This document shows, one piece after another, positions 28,288 through 38,050 of a DNA stretch of 64,000 nt. A program made the position numbers and the translations under genes. Source of the DNA: Azospirillum sp. (GTDB lineage: Bacteria; Pseudomonadota; Alphaproteobacteria; Azospirillales; Azospirillaceae); the NCBI GenBank assembly GCA_016124535.1, contig WGNK01000016.1, forward strand, positions 32,924 to 96,923, in the 5' to 3' direction. A model generated the notes under the pieces. That model saw only the letters and a program-made list of their open reading frames with translations, made no database searches and was not told where the DNA came from. Numbering within the stretch: the stretch's first letter is position 1; the number at the start of each line of letters is the position of its first letter.

Positions 28288-30450
28288 TCAGCGTCCGCGG
28301 GCACGGTCCACGGCGTTGATCACCGGGGTCGCCCGCAGCGCCGCGATGATATTGCTCAGGTGCTTGACATCCTTCACATCGATGTCGATCAGGATTTCGA
28401 AGAAGTCCTGGCTGCGGCTGGTGATCTTCAGATTGGTGATGTTGCCGCCGTTCTTGCCGATCACCGTCGACAGCGAACCCAGGCTGCCCGGCTCGTTGGC
28501 GACCAGCAGGCTGATGCGGCCGACATGATCTTCCGGATTGTCGGGGCCGGAGTCCCAGGCGACATCGATCCAGCGCTCCGGCGCGTCGTGGAAGCTCTCC
28601 AGGGTTTCGCAATCGATGGTGTGGATGGTCACGCCCTTGCCGGTGGTGACGATACCGACGATGCGGTCGCCGGGCAGGGGGTGGCAGCAGCGGGCATAGT
28701 GAACCGCCATGCCGGGGATCAGGCCGCGGATCGGCAGGGGGTGGTCGCGGCCCTTGGCCTTGGGGCGCGGCCGGACCAGGGCCTGGACCGCGGCGGCCTT
28801 GTCGTCACGCTCGGCCTGGGCCTTGTGGCCCGGGAAGACCGCGTTGAACACCTCTCGCGGCGAGTTGAGCCCGGCCCCGATATTGGCGTAGAGATCCTCG
28901 ATGGTCGGTACCTGGAAGATGCGCAGGACGCCCTCGACCGCCTTGTCGGAGAATTCATAGCCTTCGTGGCGGAACAGTTTGAGCAGCATCGCCTTGCCCA
29001 GCGTCAGGTATTGCGACCGCTGCTGACTGCGCAGGAACTTGCGGATCCGCGACTTTGCCTTGCCGGTGACGACGAAGCGCTCCCAGCTCGGCGCCGGGGT
29101 CTGCGCCTTGGAGGTGACCACCTCTACCTGGTCGCCATTCTGCAGCTGGGTTCGCAGTGGCAGCATGCGGCCATTAATCTTGGCGCCGACGCAAGTGTCG
29201 CCAACCTCGGAATGGACGGCATAGGCGAAATCGACCGGGGTCGCTCCCCGCGGCAAGGCAATCAGATCGCCCTTCGGCGTAAAGCAGAAGACCTGGTCCT
29301 GGTAGAGTTCGAGCTTGGTATGCTCCAGGAATTCTTCGGGCTTTTGCGCGTGCTCCAGGATTTCGAGCAACTCGCGCAGCCAGCGGTATTCGCGGGCTTC
29401 GGCGCGGGGCTGGCCCTGCTTATAGGCCCAGTGGGCGGCGACGCCGAGTTCGGCAATCTCGTGCATCGCCTGGGTGCGGATCTGGATTTCGACCCGCTGG
29501 CGTTCCGGACCGATCACGCCGGTATGGATGCTGCGGTAGCCGTTGGGCTTGGCGGTCGAAATGTAGTCTTTGAAGCGTCCCGGCACCACCGGATACCGGC
29601 CATGAATCACGCCGAGCGCCTGGTAGCAGTGCTCCACGGAGTCCACGATGATGCGGAACGCCATGATGTCGGACAGCTGCTCGAAAGTGACGTTCTTGCG
29701 CTGCAGCTTCTGCCAGATCGAATAGGGCGACTTTTCGCGGCCGGTGACCACGGCGTCGGGCAAGCCCTGGTCGTGCAGGGTGCGGCGCAATTCTTCCAGA
29801 ACCCGGCCGCTGCGGTTCTCGCCCTGGCTGCGCATTCGCGAAAGCTGGGCGAGCACCGAATCGCGGCCATCGGGGTTGAGTTCGGCGAAGGCGAGGTCTT
29901 CCAACTCGTCCTTCATCGAATGGATGCCGATCCGCTCGGCCAGGGGTGCGTAGATTTCCAGCGTCTCGCGGGCGATCCGCTTGCGCTTGTCGGGGTTCTT
30001 GAGGTGCCCCAGGGTGCGCATGTTGTGCAGGCGGTCGGCCAGCTTGACCAGCAGCACCCGGATGTCCTCGGACATCGCGAGCACCAATTTGCGGAAATTC
30101 TCGGCCTGCTTGTTCTGATCGTTCTGCAGCTCGATCCGCGACAGTTTGGTCACGCCATCGACCAGACGCATGACTTCGGGGGTGAATTGGCGCTGGAGGT
30201 CGTCGAGCGTCGCCAGGGTGTCTTCGACGGTATCGTGGAGCAGCGCCGTGACGATCGACGCGGTATCCAGCTTCATCTCGGTCAGGATGCCGGCGACTTC
30301 GAGCGGATGGGAGAAATACGGGTCGCCGGAGGCTCGCAATTGCGAGCCATGCGCCTTCATCGAAAAGACATAGGCGCGATTGAGCAGATCCTCGTCGGCC
30401 GAAGGGTCGTAGGCCCTGACTCTTTCGACCAGCTCGTATTGCCGTATCAT
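28288..30450 (-). CDS. rsh: Bifunctional (p)ppGpp synthetase/hydrolase
   Basis: This 720 aa Rel/SpoT homologue makes and breaks the stringent-response alarmone. The HD hydrolase domain (residues about 25-200) has FSHPLEVA and LLHDTVEDT. The synthetase domain follows with DIMAFRIIVDSVEHCYQALG and GYRSIHTGV. TGS (FCFTPKGDLIALPRGATPVDFAY) and a C-terminal ACT domain complete it. Intact HD residues indicate a working hydrolase. ATG 30450 matches the family start (MIRQYELVERV). It lies 80 bp downstream of rpoZ, the standard rpoZ-spoT linkage. Confidence 0.97.
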   Translation of the reverse strand: MIRQYELVERVRAYDPSADEDLLNRAYVFSMKAHGSQLRASGDPYFSHPLEVAGILTEMKLDTASIVTALLHDTVEDTLATLDDLQRQFTPEVMRLVDGVTKLSRIELQNDQNKQAENFRKLVLAMSEDIRVLLVKLADRLHNMRTLGHLKNPDKRKRIARETLEIYAPLAERIGIHSMKDELEDLAFAELNPDGRDSVLAQLSRMRSQGENRSGRVLEELRRTLHDQGLPDAVVTGREKSPYSIWQKLQRKNVTFEQLSDIMAFRIIVDSVEHCYQALGVIHGRYPVVPGRFKDYISTAKPNGYRSIHTGVIGPERQRVEIQIRTQAMHEIAELGVAAHWAYKQGQPRAEAREYRWLRELLEILEHAQKPEEFLEHTKLELYQDQVFCFTPKGDLIALPRGATPVDFAYAVHSEVGDTCVGAKINGRMLPLRTQLQNGDQVEVVTSKAQTPAPSWERFVVTGKAKSRIRKFLRSQQRSQYLTLGKAMLLKLFRHEGYEFSDKAVEGVLRIFQVPTIEDLYANIGAGLNSPREVFNAVFPGHKAQAERDDKAAAVQALVRPRPKAKGRDHPLPIRGLIPGMAVHYARCCHPLPGDRIVGIVTTGKGVTIHTIDCETLESFHDAPERWIDVAWDSGPDNPEDHVGRISLLVANEPGSLGSLSTVIGKNGGNITNLKITSRSQDFFEILIDIDVKDVKHLSNIIAALRATPVINAVDRARGR

Positions 30451-30530
30451 GGTAGTCGGGCCCCGATGGCGGGCGCTCAAAGGGGCGGAGGCAGTCGGGT
30501 TGCGATTAAACGGCACCGTCCACCGCGGGT

Positions 30531-30959
30531 CTACTCGAATGGAAGATCGTCGAGGGGCGGTTCTCCGGAGTCGGCCCCGCGCGGAACGCCAGGCTCCTCC
30601 TCATCTTCCTCGCCATCGGCCAGCAGATCGAGATCTTCCTCGGCCTCGTCCCCGCCCAGGTCTTCCAGCGGGCCGGCCCAGCCGGTCTCTCCGGCCATCA
30701 GCTCGGCGATTTCCTCCTCAGGCTCGTCGGGTTCGACGTGCTTCTGGTGGCCCTTGATCAACTCGTTGCGCAAACCCTCGATCGCGACCGTCTCGTCGGC
30801 GATCTCGCGCAGGGCGACCACCGGGTTCTTGTCGTTGTCGCGGTCGATCGACAGCGGCGCACCCGACGCGACATCGCGCGCACGCTGGGCGGCGATCATC
30901 ACCAGTTCGAACCGGTTGGGGATTTTGAGGACGCAATCTTCTACGGTAACCCGAGCCAT
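30531..30959 (-). CDS. rpoZ: RNA polymerase omega subunit
   Basis: Omega helps assemble RNA polymerase and forms part of a ppGpp site. The first 75 residues are classic omega ([42 protein letters not shown]). The 142 aa protein has an acidic tail of about 65 residues (repeated E, D and EEDEEEP), as in several alphaproteobacteria. ATG 30959 is the family start. It is in an operon with rsh. Confidence 0.96.
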   Translation of the reverse strand: MARVTVEDCVLKIPNRFELVMIAAQRARDVASGAPLSIDRDNDKNPVVALREIADETVAIEGLRNELIKGHQKHVEPDEPEEEIAELMAGETGWAGPLEDLGGDEAEEDLDLLADGEEDEEEPGVPRGADSGEPPLDDLPFE

Positions 30960-31559
30960 ACCCGACCCAACTCCCAAGCTGTCACGGTGCACGCTGCTGC
31001 CAATGCACTCAATATATGGTCCGCACCGACGCGACGCAAGCGACCCGCCGGTGCGACGGGCCTGCCGGTGCTATGGCAAAGGCGACGACCAAACCGGACC
31101 CGCGGGCGGGCAGGGACCGGCAGGGGACCGACCACCATGGCAGTGCAGTCAGGATGGTGACACCAAAGGCAATCGCAGAGCAAGACCTCACGGTGTAAAA
31201 ACGACAGTCGGGTCCAAGCCGGCCCCAAATCTCCGTGCTTGCCGGTGCCGATCCGCCGCCCGCCCGGTTTGGGTGGCGCCGCCCGCCCGGTCGCTTCAAG
31301 CGCGGCGGCGGTTTCCGGTCAATGAGTTCCGAGCATCGGCGCAGAGCGGGCCGGGATGACGCAGAAGATCAGTGGTACGCTATCGATCGCTGCGACTTTT
31401 GTGGCGGATACTGCTTGTTCCGCCGCCTTGCTTGCCCCATCTCTACGGTGAAAGGCGCCTCGATTCCGGAGGCGGGATGGATTCGCGTTACACCTAGTGT
31501 CGTCGAGGATTAACCCATTGGACCGATCATCCGCACCAATGCTATCAAAAGGCAACCCC
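30960..31559. other. 600-bp stretch without a confident gene
   Basis: It contains the rpoZ promoter side (an AT-rich CATATATTG at about 31013, minus strand). A possible 63-codon plus-strand frame from the ATG at 31321 to 31513 encodes a CDFCGGYC motif, but it lacks a ribosome-binding site. A hairpin, CGCCTC/GAGGCG, sits near 31459-31477. Composition is lower in GC after 31350. Nothing here is strong enough to call as a gene. Confidence 0.4.
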
Positions 31560-32144
31560 ATGGTTTTTTATCAAGAAGAACGACTGGCAATGTTCATTGA
31601 CGGCGCCAATCTCTATGCGGCAGCGCGTGCTTTGGGCTTTGATATTGACTATAAGCGTCTGTTAGAAATATTTGCGGCGAAGGGACGGCTGGTCAGAGCT
31701 TTCTATTATACGGCTCTGGTAGAGGATCAGGAGTATTCGCCGATAAGACCGCTGGTCGATTGGCTCGATTACAACGGCTATACCATGGTTACCAAGCCGA
31801 CCAAGGAATTCACCGATGCTTCGGGACGGCGCAAGATCAAGGGCAACATGGATATCGAACTGGCCATCGACGTGATGGAGATGGCCGAGCATGTCGATCA
31901 CATCCTGCTGTTTTCCGGAGACGGCGATTTCCGCCGCCTGGTCGAGGCGGTCCAGCGTAAGGGGGTCCGGGTCAGCGTGATCAGCACGGTGCGCTCCCAG
32001 CCGCCGATGGTTGCCGACGAATTGCGGCGCCAGGCCGACAACTTCATCGAACTCCAGGATCTCGCGGTCAGCATCGCACGGGTTCATCATCATCGTGACC
32101 CGATGGGCAACGACCACAACACCACCATGATGGAAAACGCCTGA
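31560..32144 (+). CDS. NYN/LabA-type (DUF88) putative nuclease
   Basis: The 194 aa protein is a NYN domain of the LabA/DUF88 group, a PIN-like fold that usually has metal-dependent RNase activity. Acidic residues are in the expected places: FIDGANLY near residue 12, NMDIELAIDVMEMA mid-protein, and LLFSGDGDFRRLVEA later. ATG 31560 begins the conserved MVFYQEERLAMFIDG; in-frame GTG 31497 and ATG 31539 add only unconserved residues. The first 200 bp are lower in GC than the rest. Two strong hairpins follow. Confidence 0.88.
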   Translation: MVFYQEERLAMFIDGANLYAAARALGFDIDYKRLLEIFAAKGRLVRAFYYTALVEDQEYSPIRPLVDWLDYNGYTMVTKPTKEFTDASGRRKIKGNMDIELAIDVMEMAEHVDHILLFSGDGDFRRLVEAVQRKGVRVSVISTVRSQPPMVADELRRQADNFIELQDLAVSIARVHHHRDPMGNDHNTTMMENA

Positions 32145-32187
32145 CAGCAACCGCGTCCCGTCGGCGCAGCGACGGCTCGCCCCATCG

Positions 32188-32224
32188 AACCCCGGTACCG
32201 GTCGTCGGTGCCGGGGTTCTTCGC
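32188..32224 (+). terminator. Strong hairpin after NYN gene
   Basis: A 13-bp stem (AACCCCGGTACCG / CGGTGCCGGGGTT, one G-U pair) with a 5-nt loop is followed by CTTC. The U-run is short, but the stem is very stable. Confidence 0.6.
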
Positions 32225-32240
32225 GTCAGGGAATCAAGGA

Positions 32241-32280
32241 GCGGCCACCGCAAGGGGGGCTCGAGCGGTGGCCGCGTTTT
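32241..32280 (+). terminator. Second terminator-like hairpin after NYN gene
   Basis: Perfect 11-bp arms GCGGCCACCGC (32241-32251) and GCGGTGGCCGC (32265-32275) are followed by GTTTT. Together with the preceding hairpin it makes a tandem terminator. The rest of 32281-32482 shows no gene. Confidence 0.65.
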
Positions 32281-32482
32281 CCAGCCGGGGCACGACTGGC
32301 GGCTGCCCAAGGGGAAGGCGCCGTAAGTGAAGGTGAAAACGGTCGGTGCCATCGCCCTAGACGATCGCCCGACACGATGGACGCAGGGATCACGTCCAAG
32401 CCTTCAGTATGGCCGGCGATGATGGCAAAATATTGTCCGGGACCGGCCTCGGCCTGCGGTCATCGCCCCGCGGCCGGCGGCC

Positions 32483-33166
32483 TCACCAGCCGAGCAGGTC
32501 CGGCAGCTGGTCGAGCCGGGCGATCTCGACATCGGCCTTGGCCGGCAGGCGTTCGGTGGGCAGGCCGCTGCGGTTGATCCAGGCGACCCGGAACCCGAAA
32601 GCGGCGGCACCGGCCACGTCCCAGCCATTGGACGAGACGAACAGGATCCGGGCCGGCACCACCTCCAGGCGATCGGACGCCATCTGATAGACCGAGGGAT
32701 GGGGCTTGAAGATGCCCAGGCTGTCGACCGAATAGACCGCGTCGAGCGAATCTCGCAGACGCGCGCTGTCGACCGCGGCGGTGAGCATGGTCGGCGAGCC
32801 GTTGGACAGGATCGCGGTCTTCATGCCGTGGCGTTTCAACCGTGCCAGCGTCTCGGGAGCGTCGGGGTAGGCGGTCAGGTTGAGATATAGCGCCATCAGA
32901 CGGGCGCGCAGGACCGGATTGTCGATACCATGGACCGCCATCGCGTAGTCCAGCGCCTCGCCGGTGATCTGCCAGAAATCGGCATAGCGCCCCATCAGGC
33001 TGCGCAGCCAGGAATATTCCAGCTGGCGCACCCGCCAGGTCTGCGACAGCGCGTCGGCCTGATCGCCCAGATCGGCCCGGCACTGCTGGGCTGCAGAGTT
33101 GACGTCGAGCAGCGTGCCGTAGGCATCGAACACGCAGGCGGCAATATTGTCGAATATCTCGGTCAT
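32483..33166 (-). CDS. Haloacid dehalogenase type II (HAD superfamily)
   Basis: The 227 aa protein matches L-2-haloacid dehalogenases, which hydrolyse 2-haloalkanoates to hydroxyacids. HAD motif I is FDAYGTLLDV with the nucleophile Asp; motif II is ILSNGSP; motif III is the lysine in GIFKPHPSVYQMA; motif IV is SSNGWDVAGAAAFGF. The type II features (YGTL, SSN, and EYSWLRSLMGRYADFW) set it apart from phosphatases. It overlaps the lytic transglycosylase stop by 4 bp, so it is downstream in that transcription unit. Confidence 0.9.
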   Translation of the reverse strand: MTEIFDNIAACVFDAYGTLLDVNSAAQQCRADLGDQADALSQTWRVRQLEYSWLRSLMGRYADFWQITGEALDYAMAVHGIDNPVLRARLMALYLNLTAYPDAPETLARLKRHGMKTAILSNGSPTMLTAAVDSARLRDSLDAVYSVDSLGIFKPHPSVYQMASDRLEVVPARILFVSSNGWDVAGAAAFGFRVAWINRSGLPTERLPAKADVEIARLDQLPDLLGW

Positions 33167-35136
33167 CGGCGCAAATCCTGGTTCAGGGTCCGATCGCTGC
33201 GGCCGTGGCCGAGCCGGACGCGGTAGACCTGCAGAGCTTCGAGCACCCTTTGAACATAATTGCGCGTTTCAGAGATCGGGATCAACTCGATCCAGTCCAC
33301 CGCGTCGACATTGGGCGATCGCGGGTCGCCGAATTGCTCCAGCCAGCCGGCAACCCGGCCTGGCCCGGCGTTATAGGCGGCAATCGACAGGATATAGGAG
33401 CCGCCGTAACGATCCAGCAAGCTGGCCAGATAGGTGCTGCCGAGCTGGATGTTGTAGCCGGGGTCGCCGGTCAACTTGCCCTTATCGTAACGGATTTTCA
33501 GTTGCCTGGCGACCAGGGCGGCGGTGTCGGGCATCAGTTGCATCAGCCCGCGGGCTCCGGCGCTGCTGACGATATTGCTGTTGAACGTGCTTTCCTGGCG
33601 GATCACCGACAGCGGCAGGCCGGGTTCGACGCCCTCCACGGCGCCGACCGAGCGAACCGGATAGCCGCCCTCGACCAGAATGATATCGCTGCGCACGGCC
33701 TGCTTGGCGATTGCGATCGCGAGATCGGGGCGCCCGATGTCGTGCGCCAATCTGGTGCCCAGTGCCAGGTCGGTCGGCGTCTTGATCGTCCGGGCGACCC
33801 GTCGCAGAAACAGGCCGGCGCGGTCGTTGTCGGGATTGGGCTCGATCTCGTGGAGCAGCCGTACCGCCCGGACCAGTTCGCGGAACTCGAAGGCGGAAGA
33901 CTGCTGCGCCGAGATCTTGGGCGGGGCGGGAAAGCTGAGGTCGGGACCGCGGCCGAGCCGGTCCCACGCCAACTGGCCGTAGAATGTTGCGGTGTGGCGG
34001 GCCGCCGCCTCGTACCACTGGCGAGCCGCGGCCCGGTCGCCGGCTGCCTCGGCGGCCCGGCCCGACCAATAGGCGCCGCGGGCCAGGCTGATCGGCGAAT
34101 TGACCGCTTCATGCAGCCGGCCGAAATGGCGAAGCGCCTGGGTCGGCTGGTTGAGGAAGCGCAACGCCAGCCAGCCGGCCAGGAATTCCGCCTCGGCGAA
34201 TGGCAGACCATCATCCTGGACATGGGCGCTGACCAGGCGATAGGCCGCGGCAAAGTCACGGCGCTCGATCAGGCGGCGGGCCAGAATATGGCGTTCGGTC
34301 CACCACAGCTCGTCGCGTCCCAGCCGTTTCGGCGGGCTTGCCAGAATCTCCAGCGCACCGTCGTCCAGATTCTTGCGCCGCCGCCAGCGCAGCCGCTCGT
34401 AGAGCAGGCCGGGATCGCGCCCCAGCTGGTCCGGCACCCGCTCCACCAGCGCCTCGCTGCCGGGCCGGTCGAAGGCCAGCGCCAGACGGGCCTCGGCCAG
34501 GGCGCGCCAGCCGTCGTCGACCAGCGGCAGCATCCGCCGGGCGCCATCGTCGTCATGGGACCACAGCAGGCGGTCGAGCCGGGCGCGGTGATCTTCCGCC
34601 CGCAGCTGTGTTCCGAAGCGGGCGAGAAACTCGGGCTGGTCGGCGGCCGAGACATCACCGCCGGTCCAGCGTTCCCGAACCAGGCCGGCAATGCGACGGG
34701 CGTCGCCGGCGATCGCCAGAGCGCCGAGATAGTGATTAAAACCTTTGAGCGAAAGCGGTGGAAATTTTTCGAAATACGCGAGCAGGCGGGGGGCCGGCTC
34801 GGCGTCGGACATCGTCGACTCGGCTTTCCGGCGTAAGCCGTGCTGGCTTGGCCAGTCGGGATTCGCCTGCAGGAAGGGGGCGATCGCCCCGAACTCGCCG
34901 TTCTCCAGCAGGGCCAGCCACTGCAAGACCTTGGCCGGCAGCTTTTCGTGGGCGCTGGCGGCCAGACTGCGGGCATCGTCCCAGCGGCTGCGCTCGGCGG
35001 CACGGAAGGCGTCCCGGTAGAGCTGCAGGTCGTGGGCCGACAGCGTGCCGGCCCCGGCCGGGGTTCCGGCGAACATCGCCAGAACGGCAAGAACTGCCAG
35101 GGCCGCCCGGCGGGTAGGAACTGCCAGAACCGCCAC
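33163..35136 (-). CDS. slt: Soluble lytic murein transglycosylase
   Basis: Slt70-type enzymes cut peptidoglycan with formation of anhydromuramic ends. The 657 aa product has a signal peptide, a long superhelical TPR-like region, and a C-terminal SLT domain with the catalytic glutamate in RQESTFNSNI, then AGARGLMQLMPDTA and YLASLLDRYGG...AAYNAGPGRV. The GTG at 35136 is proposed because it gives a clean signal peptide (MAVLAVPTRRAALAVLAVLA) after a G-rich ribosome-binding stretch. The same open frame continues to 36114 through dapA antisense and is not real there. Confidence 0.92.
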   Translation of the reverse strand: MAVLAVPTRRAALAVLAVLAMFAGTPAGAGTLSAHDLQLYRDAFRAAERSRWDDARSLAASAHEKLPAKVLQWLALLENGEFGAIAPFLQANPDWPSQHGLRRKAESTMSDAEPAPRLLAYFEKFPPLSLKGFNHYLGALAIAGDARRIAGLVRERWTGGDVSAADQPEFLARFGTQLRAEDHRARLDRLLWSHDDDGARRMLPLVDDGWRALAEARLALAFDRPGSEALVERVPDQLGRDPGLLYERLRWRRRKNLDDGALEILASPPKRLGRDELWWTERHILARRLIERRDFAAAYRLVSAHVQDDGLPFAEAEFLAGWLALRFLNQPTQALRHFGRLHEAVNSPISLARGAYWSGRAAEAAGDRAAARQWYEAAARHTATFYGQLAWDRLGRGPDLSFPAPPKISAQQSSAFEFRELVRAVRLLHEIEPNPDNDRAGLFLRRVARTIKTPTDLALGTRLAHDIGRPDLAIAIAKQAVRSDIILVEGGYPVRSVGAVEGVEPGLPLSVIRQESTFNSNIVSSAGARGLMQLMPDTAALVARQLKIRYDKGKLTGDPGYNIQLGSTYLASLLDRYGGSYILSIAAYNAGPGRVAGWLEQFGDPRSPNVDAVDWIELIPISETRNYVQRVLEALQVYRVRLGHGRSDRTLNQDLRR

Positions 35137-35226
35137 GCCGACAGCCCCCCCCAGGGCCGGCTTGCCGGCCGGCCCGGCGCCCGCTAATGTCGCGCCGAGA
35201 AGCCGCCGCCAAAAAGGGAGTGCGCC

Positions 35227-36102
35227 ATGTTCACCGGATCCATCGTCGCCCTGATTACGCCGTTCCGCGATGGTGTCGTGGACGAAAAGGCCTTCCAGGC
35301 GCTGGTCGACTGGCAGATCGGCCAGGGCACCCACGGGCTGGTGCCGTGCGGGACCACCGGCGAATCGCCGGTGCTCAGCCACCAGGAGCACATGCGTGTG
35401 GTCGAACTGTGCGTCGAGGCCGCCGACGGCCGGGTGCCGGTGATCGCGGGCGCCGGGTCCAATTCGACCGAAGAGGCGATCGCGCTGACCCGCCACGCCA
35501 AGCAGGCCGGGGCCGACGCGGCGCTGGTGGTGACGCCCTACTACAACAAGCCGACTCAGGAGGGTTTGTATCAGCATTACAAGGCCATCCACGATGCGGC
35601 GGAATTGCCGATCATCATCTACAACATTCCCGGGCGTTGCGTCATCGACCTGCAGGTCGCGACCATGGCCCGTCTGGCCAAGTTGCCTAACATCGTCGGC
35701 GTCAAGGACGCTACCGCTGATTTGGTCCGGCCGCTCAAGACCCGCCTGGAGATCGGCGCCGATTTCTGCCAGCTGTCCGGCGAAGACGCCACGGTCACGG
35801 CGTTTCTGGCCCAGGGCGGCGTCGGCTGCATCTCGGTGACCGCCAACATCGCCCCGGCCGACTGTGCCGCCCTGCACAACGCCTGGCGCAGCCATGATCT
35901 CGCCACGGTCTGGCGCCTGCGCGACCATCTGATGCCGCTGCATAGCTGCCTGTTCGTCGAAACCAGCCCGGCTCCGGTCAAATACGCCGCCAGCCTGCTC
36001 GGGCTGTGCCGTCCCGACGTGCGGCTGCCGCTGGTGCCGGTCACCGAGCCGACCAAGGTGCTGGTGCGCGACGCCATGGCCAAGACCGGGCTCTTGCGCT
36101 GA
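35227..36102 (+). CDS. dapA: 4-hydroxy-tetrahydrodipicolinate synthase
   Basis: DapA condenses pyruvate with aspartate semialdehyde at the branch to lysine and meso-diaminopimelate. The 291 aa TIM barrel has [26 protein letters not shown] and the Schiff-base lysine in GVKDATAD (about residue 160). A GGGAG ribosome-binding site precedes the ATG. It is divergent from slt and one nt from smpB. Confidence 0.97.
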   Translation: MFTGSIVALITPFRDGVVDEKAFQALVDWQIGQGTHGLVPCGTTGESPVLSHQEHMRVVELCVEAADGRVPVIAGAGSNSTEEAIALTRHAKQAGADAALVVTPYYNKPTQEGLYQHYKAIHDAAELPIIIYNIPGRCVIDLQVATMARLAKLPNIVGVKDATADLVRPLKTRLEIGADFCQLSGEDATVTAFLAQGGVGCISVTANIAPADCAALHNAWRSHDLATVWRLRDHLMPLHSCLFVETSPAPVKYAASLLGLCRPDVRLPLVPVTEPTKVLVRDAMAKTGLLR

Positions 36103-36103
36103 C

Positions 36104-36592
36104 GTGACCGCCAAACCGCCCCAGGAAGCGCAGCGCCAGGCGGCGCAGAACCGCCGCGCGCGCTTCGACTATTTCATCGAGGATACCCTGGAAGCCGGCA
36201 TCATGTTGCTCGGCACCGAGGTCAAGTCGTTGCGCCTGGGCCGCGCCAGCATCAACGAATCCTATGCCGGCGACCAGCAGGGCGAGTTGTTCCTGTTCAA
36301 CGCCTTCATCCCGGAATACCAGCTGGCCGGCCGTCACCTCCAGCATGAGCCGCGCCGGCCGCGCAAGCTGCTGGTGCGCCGGCGCGAGATGAACAAGCTG
36401 TTGGGGGCGGTCCGCCAGAAGGGCATCACCATCGTGCCGCTGGCGATCTACTTCAATCCGCGCGGCCTGGCCAAGGTCCAGCTCGGCCTGGCCAAAGGCA
36501 AGCACAAGCACGACAAGCGCCAGTCGGAAAAAGAACGCGACTGGCAACGCGACAAATCCCGCATCATGCGGGAAAAGGGCCGGGGTGAGTAG
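36104..36592 (+). CDS. smpB: SsrA-binding protein SmpB
   Basis: SmpB carries tmRNA into stalled ribosomes for trans-translation. The 162 aa sequence has the family signature: [28 protein letters not shown], then INESYA, and a basic tail with [20 protein letters not shown]. It starts with GTG one base after the dapA stop, so the two genes are coupled. No tmRNA gene was seen in the window. Confidence 0.97.
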   Translation: MTAKPPQEAQRQAAQNRRARFDYFIEDTLEAGIMLLGTEVKSLRLGRASINESYAGDQQGELFLFNAFIPEYQLAGRHLQHEPRRPRKLLVRRREMNKLLGAVRQKGITIVPLAIYFNPRGLAKVQLGLAKGKHKHDKRQSEKERDWQRDKSRIMREKGRGE

Positions 36593-36692
36593 TTTTTGTC
36601 ATGCCGCTGCTTTTGCCCCGGTCGCCCAAGACATCGTCCCGGTCCAACCAATTGGAACTCCAGCGTCCCTGTTTCACCAGGGGGTCCGGCAC

Positions 36693-37259
36693 TTACCCTG
36701 CCTCAAGAATCACCAGCAGGGTCTTGCCATAGCGACGTTCCTCGATGACGGTCAGACTGGGAACGTCTGGCACTGACGCCGCAGCGGCCGCCGCCTCCAG
36801 GATGACCAGGGCGCCCGGCGCGAACCAGCCTTGGGCCGAAAGTGCGGCGAGCGCCGCGCCGGCCAAGTCTTCCTTATAAGGCGGGTCGAGGAAGGCCAGC
36901 GTGCAGGGAGCTTTGGCCGGCGGTGGCTTGGTGGCATCGGCGCGCAGGATTTTTGCGGCGTCGCTCTCGCCCATGACCTCGATATTTCGTTTGGTGCAGT
37001 CGATGGCGCTGCGGCCAAGATCAAGAAACGTGGCGTGGGCGGCGCCGCGGGACAGCGCTTCCAGGCCGAAGGCGCCGGTGCCGCAGAAGGCGTCGAGCAC
37101 GCGGGCGCCGGCCAGTTCGAACTCGTCGTTCGGCCCCCAGCTTCGGTGGGCGAGGACATTGAACAGGGCTTCGCGGACGCGGTCGGCGGTCGGGCGGATG
37201 TCCTGGCCGGGCGGGGCCTCCAGGCGCCGGCCGCGATGCTTACCGCCGACGATCCGCAC
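36693..37259 (-). CDS. rsmD: 16S rRNA (guanine-966-N2)-methyltransferase
   Basis: RsmD methylates G966 of 16S rRNA. The protein (188 aa from GTG 37259) begins MRIVGGKHRGRRL, the standard start, with the SAM-binding DAFCGTGAFGLEALSRGA and the catalytic LDPPY. A TTG at 37307 in frame would add 16 proline-rich residues and is less likely. The 5' end overlaps the 3' end of the pseudouridine synthase gene by 20 bp, so they are co-transcribed. Confidence 0.94.
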   Translation of the reverse strand: MRIVGGKHRGRRLEAPPGQDIRPTADRVREALFNVLAHRSWGPNDEFELAGARVLDAFCGTGAFGLEALSRGAAHATFLDLGRSAIDCTKRNIEVMGESDAAKILRADATKPPPAKAPCTLAFLDPPYKEDLAGAALAALSAQGWFAPGALVILEAAAAAASVPDVPSLTVIEERRYGKTLLVILEAG

Positions 37260-38043
37260 GGGCGCCCCTGGCGAGTTTGGGCTCGGCGGGGGTGAGGAAG
37301 CTGGCAAGCTGGTCCCTGACCACCCGGCGCGGCACCTCCTCGACCTCGCCCTCGGGCAGTTTGCCCAGCTGGAACGGGCCGTAGGCGGTTCGGATCAGCC
37401 GATTGACCGTCAGACCCAGGGTCTCCATGACCTTACGGATCTCCCGGTTCTTGCCTTCGCGCAGTGCCACGGTGAGCCAGGCGTTGCTGCCCTGCTGGCG
37501 ATCGAGTGCCGCTTCGATCGCGCCATAATCGATGCCGTCGACGGTGATGCCGCGGGCCAGGCGCTGCAGGGCGGCAGTCTCGACCGTGCCATGGACCCGC
37601 ACCCGGTAGCGCCGGGTCCAGCCGGTCGCCGGCAGCTCCAGATGGCGCGCCAGGGTGCCGTCGTTGGTCAGCAGCAGCAAGCCTTCTGAGGTAAGATCGA
37701 GCCGGCCGACCGAAATCACCCGCGGCATCGCCGGCGGCAGCTTTTCGAACACGGTGGGGCGGCCGTGCTCGTCGCGGGTGGTGGTGACCAGCCCGGCCGG
37801 CTTGTGGTAGCGCCACAGCCGGGTCGGCTCAGGCTCGGCGACCGGCTTGCCGTCGACCGTGATCGGGTCCTCGGCCCGCACCAGCACCGCCGGCGTGGTC
37901 AGCACCTGGCCGGCGACCGCGACCCGGCCCTCGGCGATCCAGCGCTCGGCATCACGCCGGGAACAAAGCCCGGCACGCGCCAGACGCTTTGCGATGCGCT
38001 CGCCGCGCTCGGCGGGTTCGCGGGTCTGATCGGCGGGGACCAT
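37240..38043 (-). CDS. rluB: rRNA pseudouridine synthase, RluB/RsuA family
   Basis: An S4 domain at residues 15-65 (RIAKRLARAGLCSRRDAERWI) leads to the synthase domain, with the catalytic Asp in VGRLDLTSEGLLLLTNDG and the motif EGKNREIRKVMETLGL. The 267 aa length suits RluB (23S U2605) or an alphaproteobacterial relative; RsuA cannot be excluded. It lies between dodecin and rsmD on the same strand. Confidence 0.92.
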   Translation of the reverse strand: MVPADQTREPAERGERIAKRLARAGLCSRRDAERWIAEGRVAVAGQVLTTPAVLVRAEDPITVDGKPVAEPEPTRLWRYHKPAGLVTTTRDEHGRPTVFEKLPPAMPRVISVGRLDLTSEGLLLLTNDGTLARHLELPATGWTRRYRVRVHGTVETAALQRLARGITVDGIDYGAIEAALDRQQGSNAWLTVALREGKNREIRKVMETLGLTVNRLIRTAYGPFQLGKLPEGEVEEVPRRVVRDQLASFLTPAEPKLARGARADRRR

Positions 38044-38050
38044 CGGGTGG

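Noticed and set aside
31016..31198. 60-codon plus-strand frame in the rpoZ upstream gap
   Set aside because: There is no ribosome-binding site or recognisable family, and its composition is like the surrounding non-coding DNA.
28360..31359. 999-codon plus-strand frame opposite rsh and rpoZ
   Set aside because: It is the antisense of two certain genes; its length comes from the high-GC third-position bias.
35137..36114. Extension of the lytic transglycosylase frame across dapA
   Set aside because: The extension is antisense to dapA and lacks similarity; a signal peptide begins at 35136.
36593..36692. Possible tRNA or tmRNA piece after smpB
   Set aside because: It has a short palindrome (TCCAA/TTGGA) but no TPsiC-like GGTTCGA, no acceptor pairing and no tmRNA motif.
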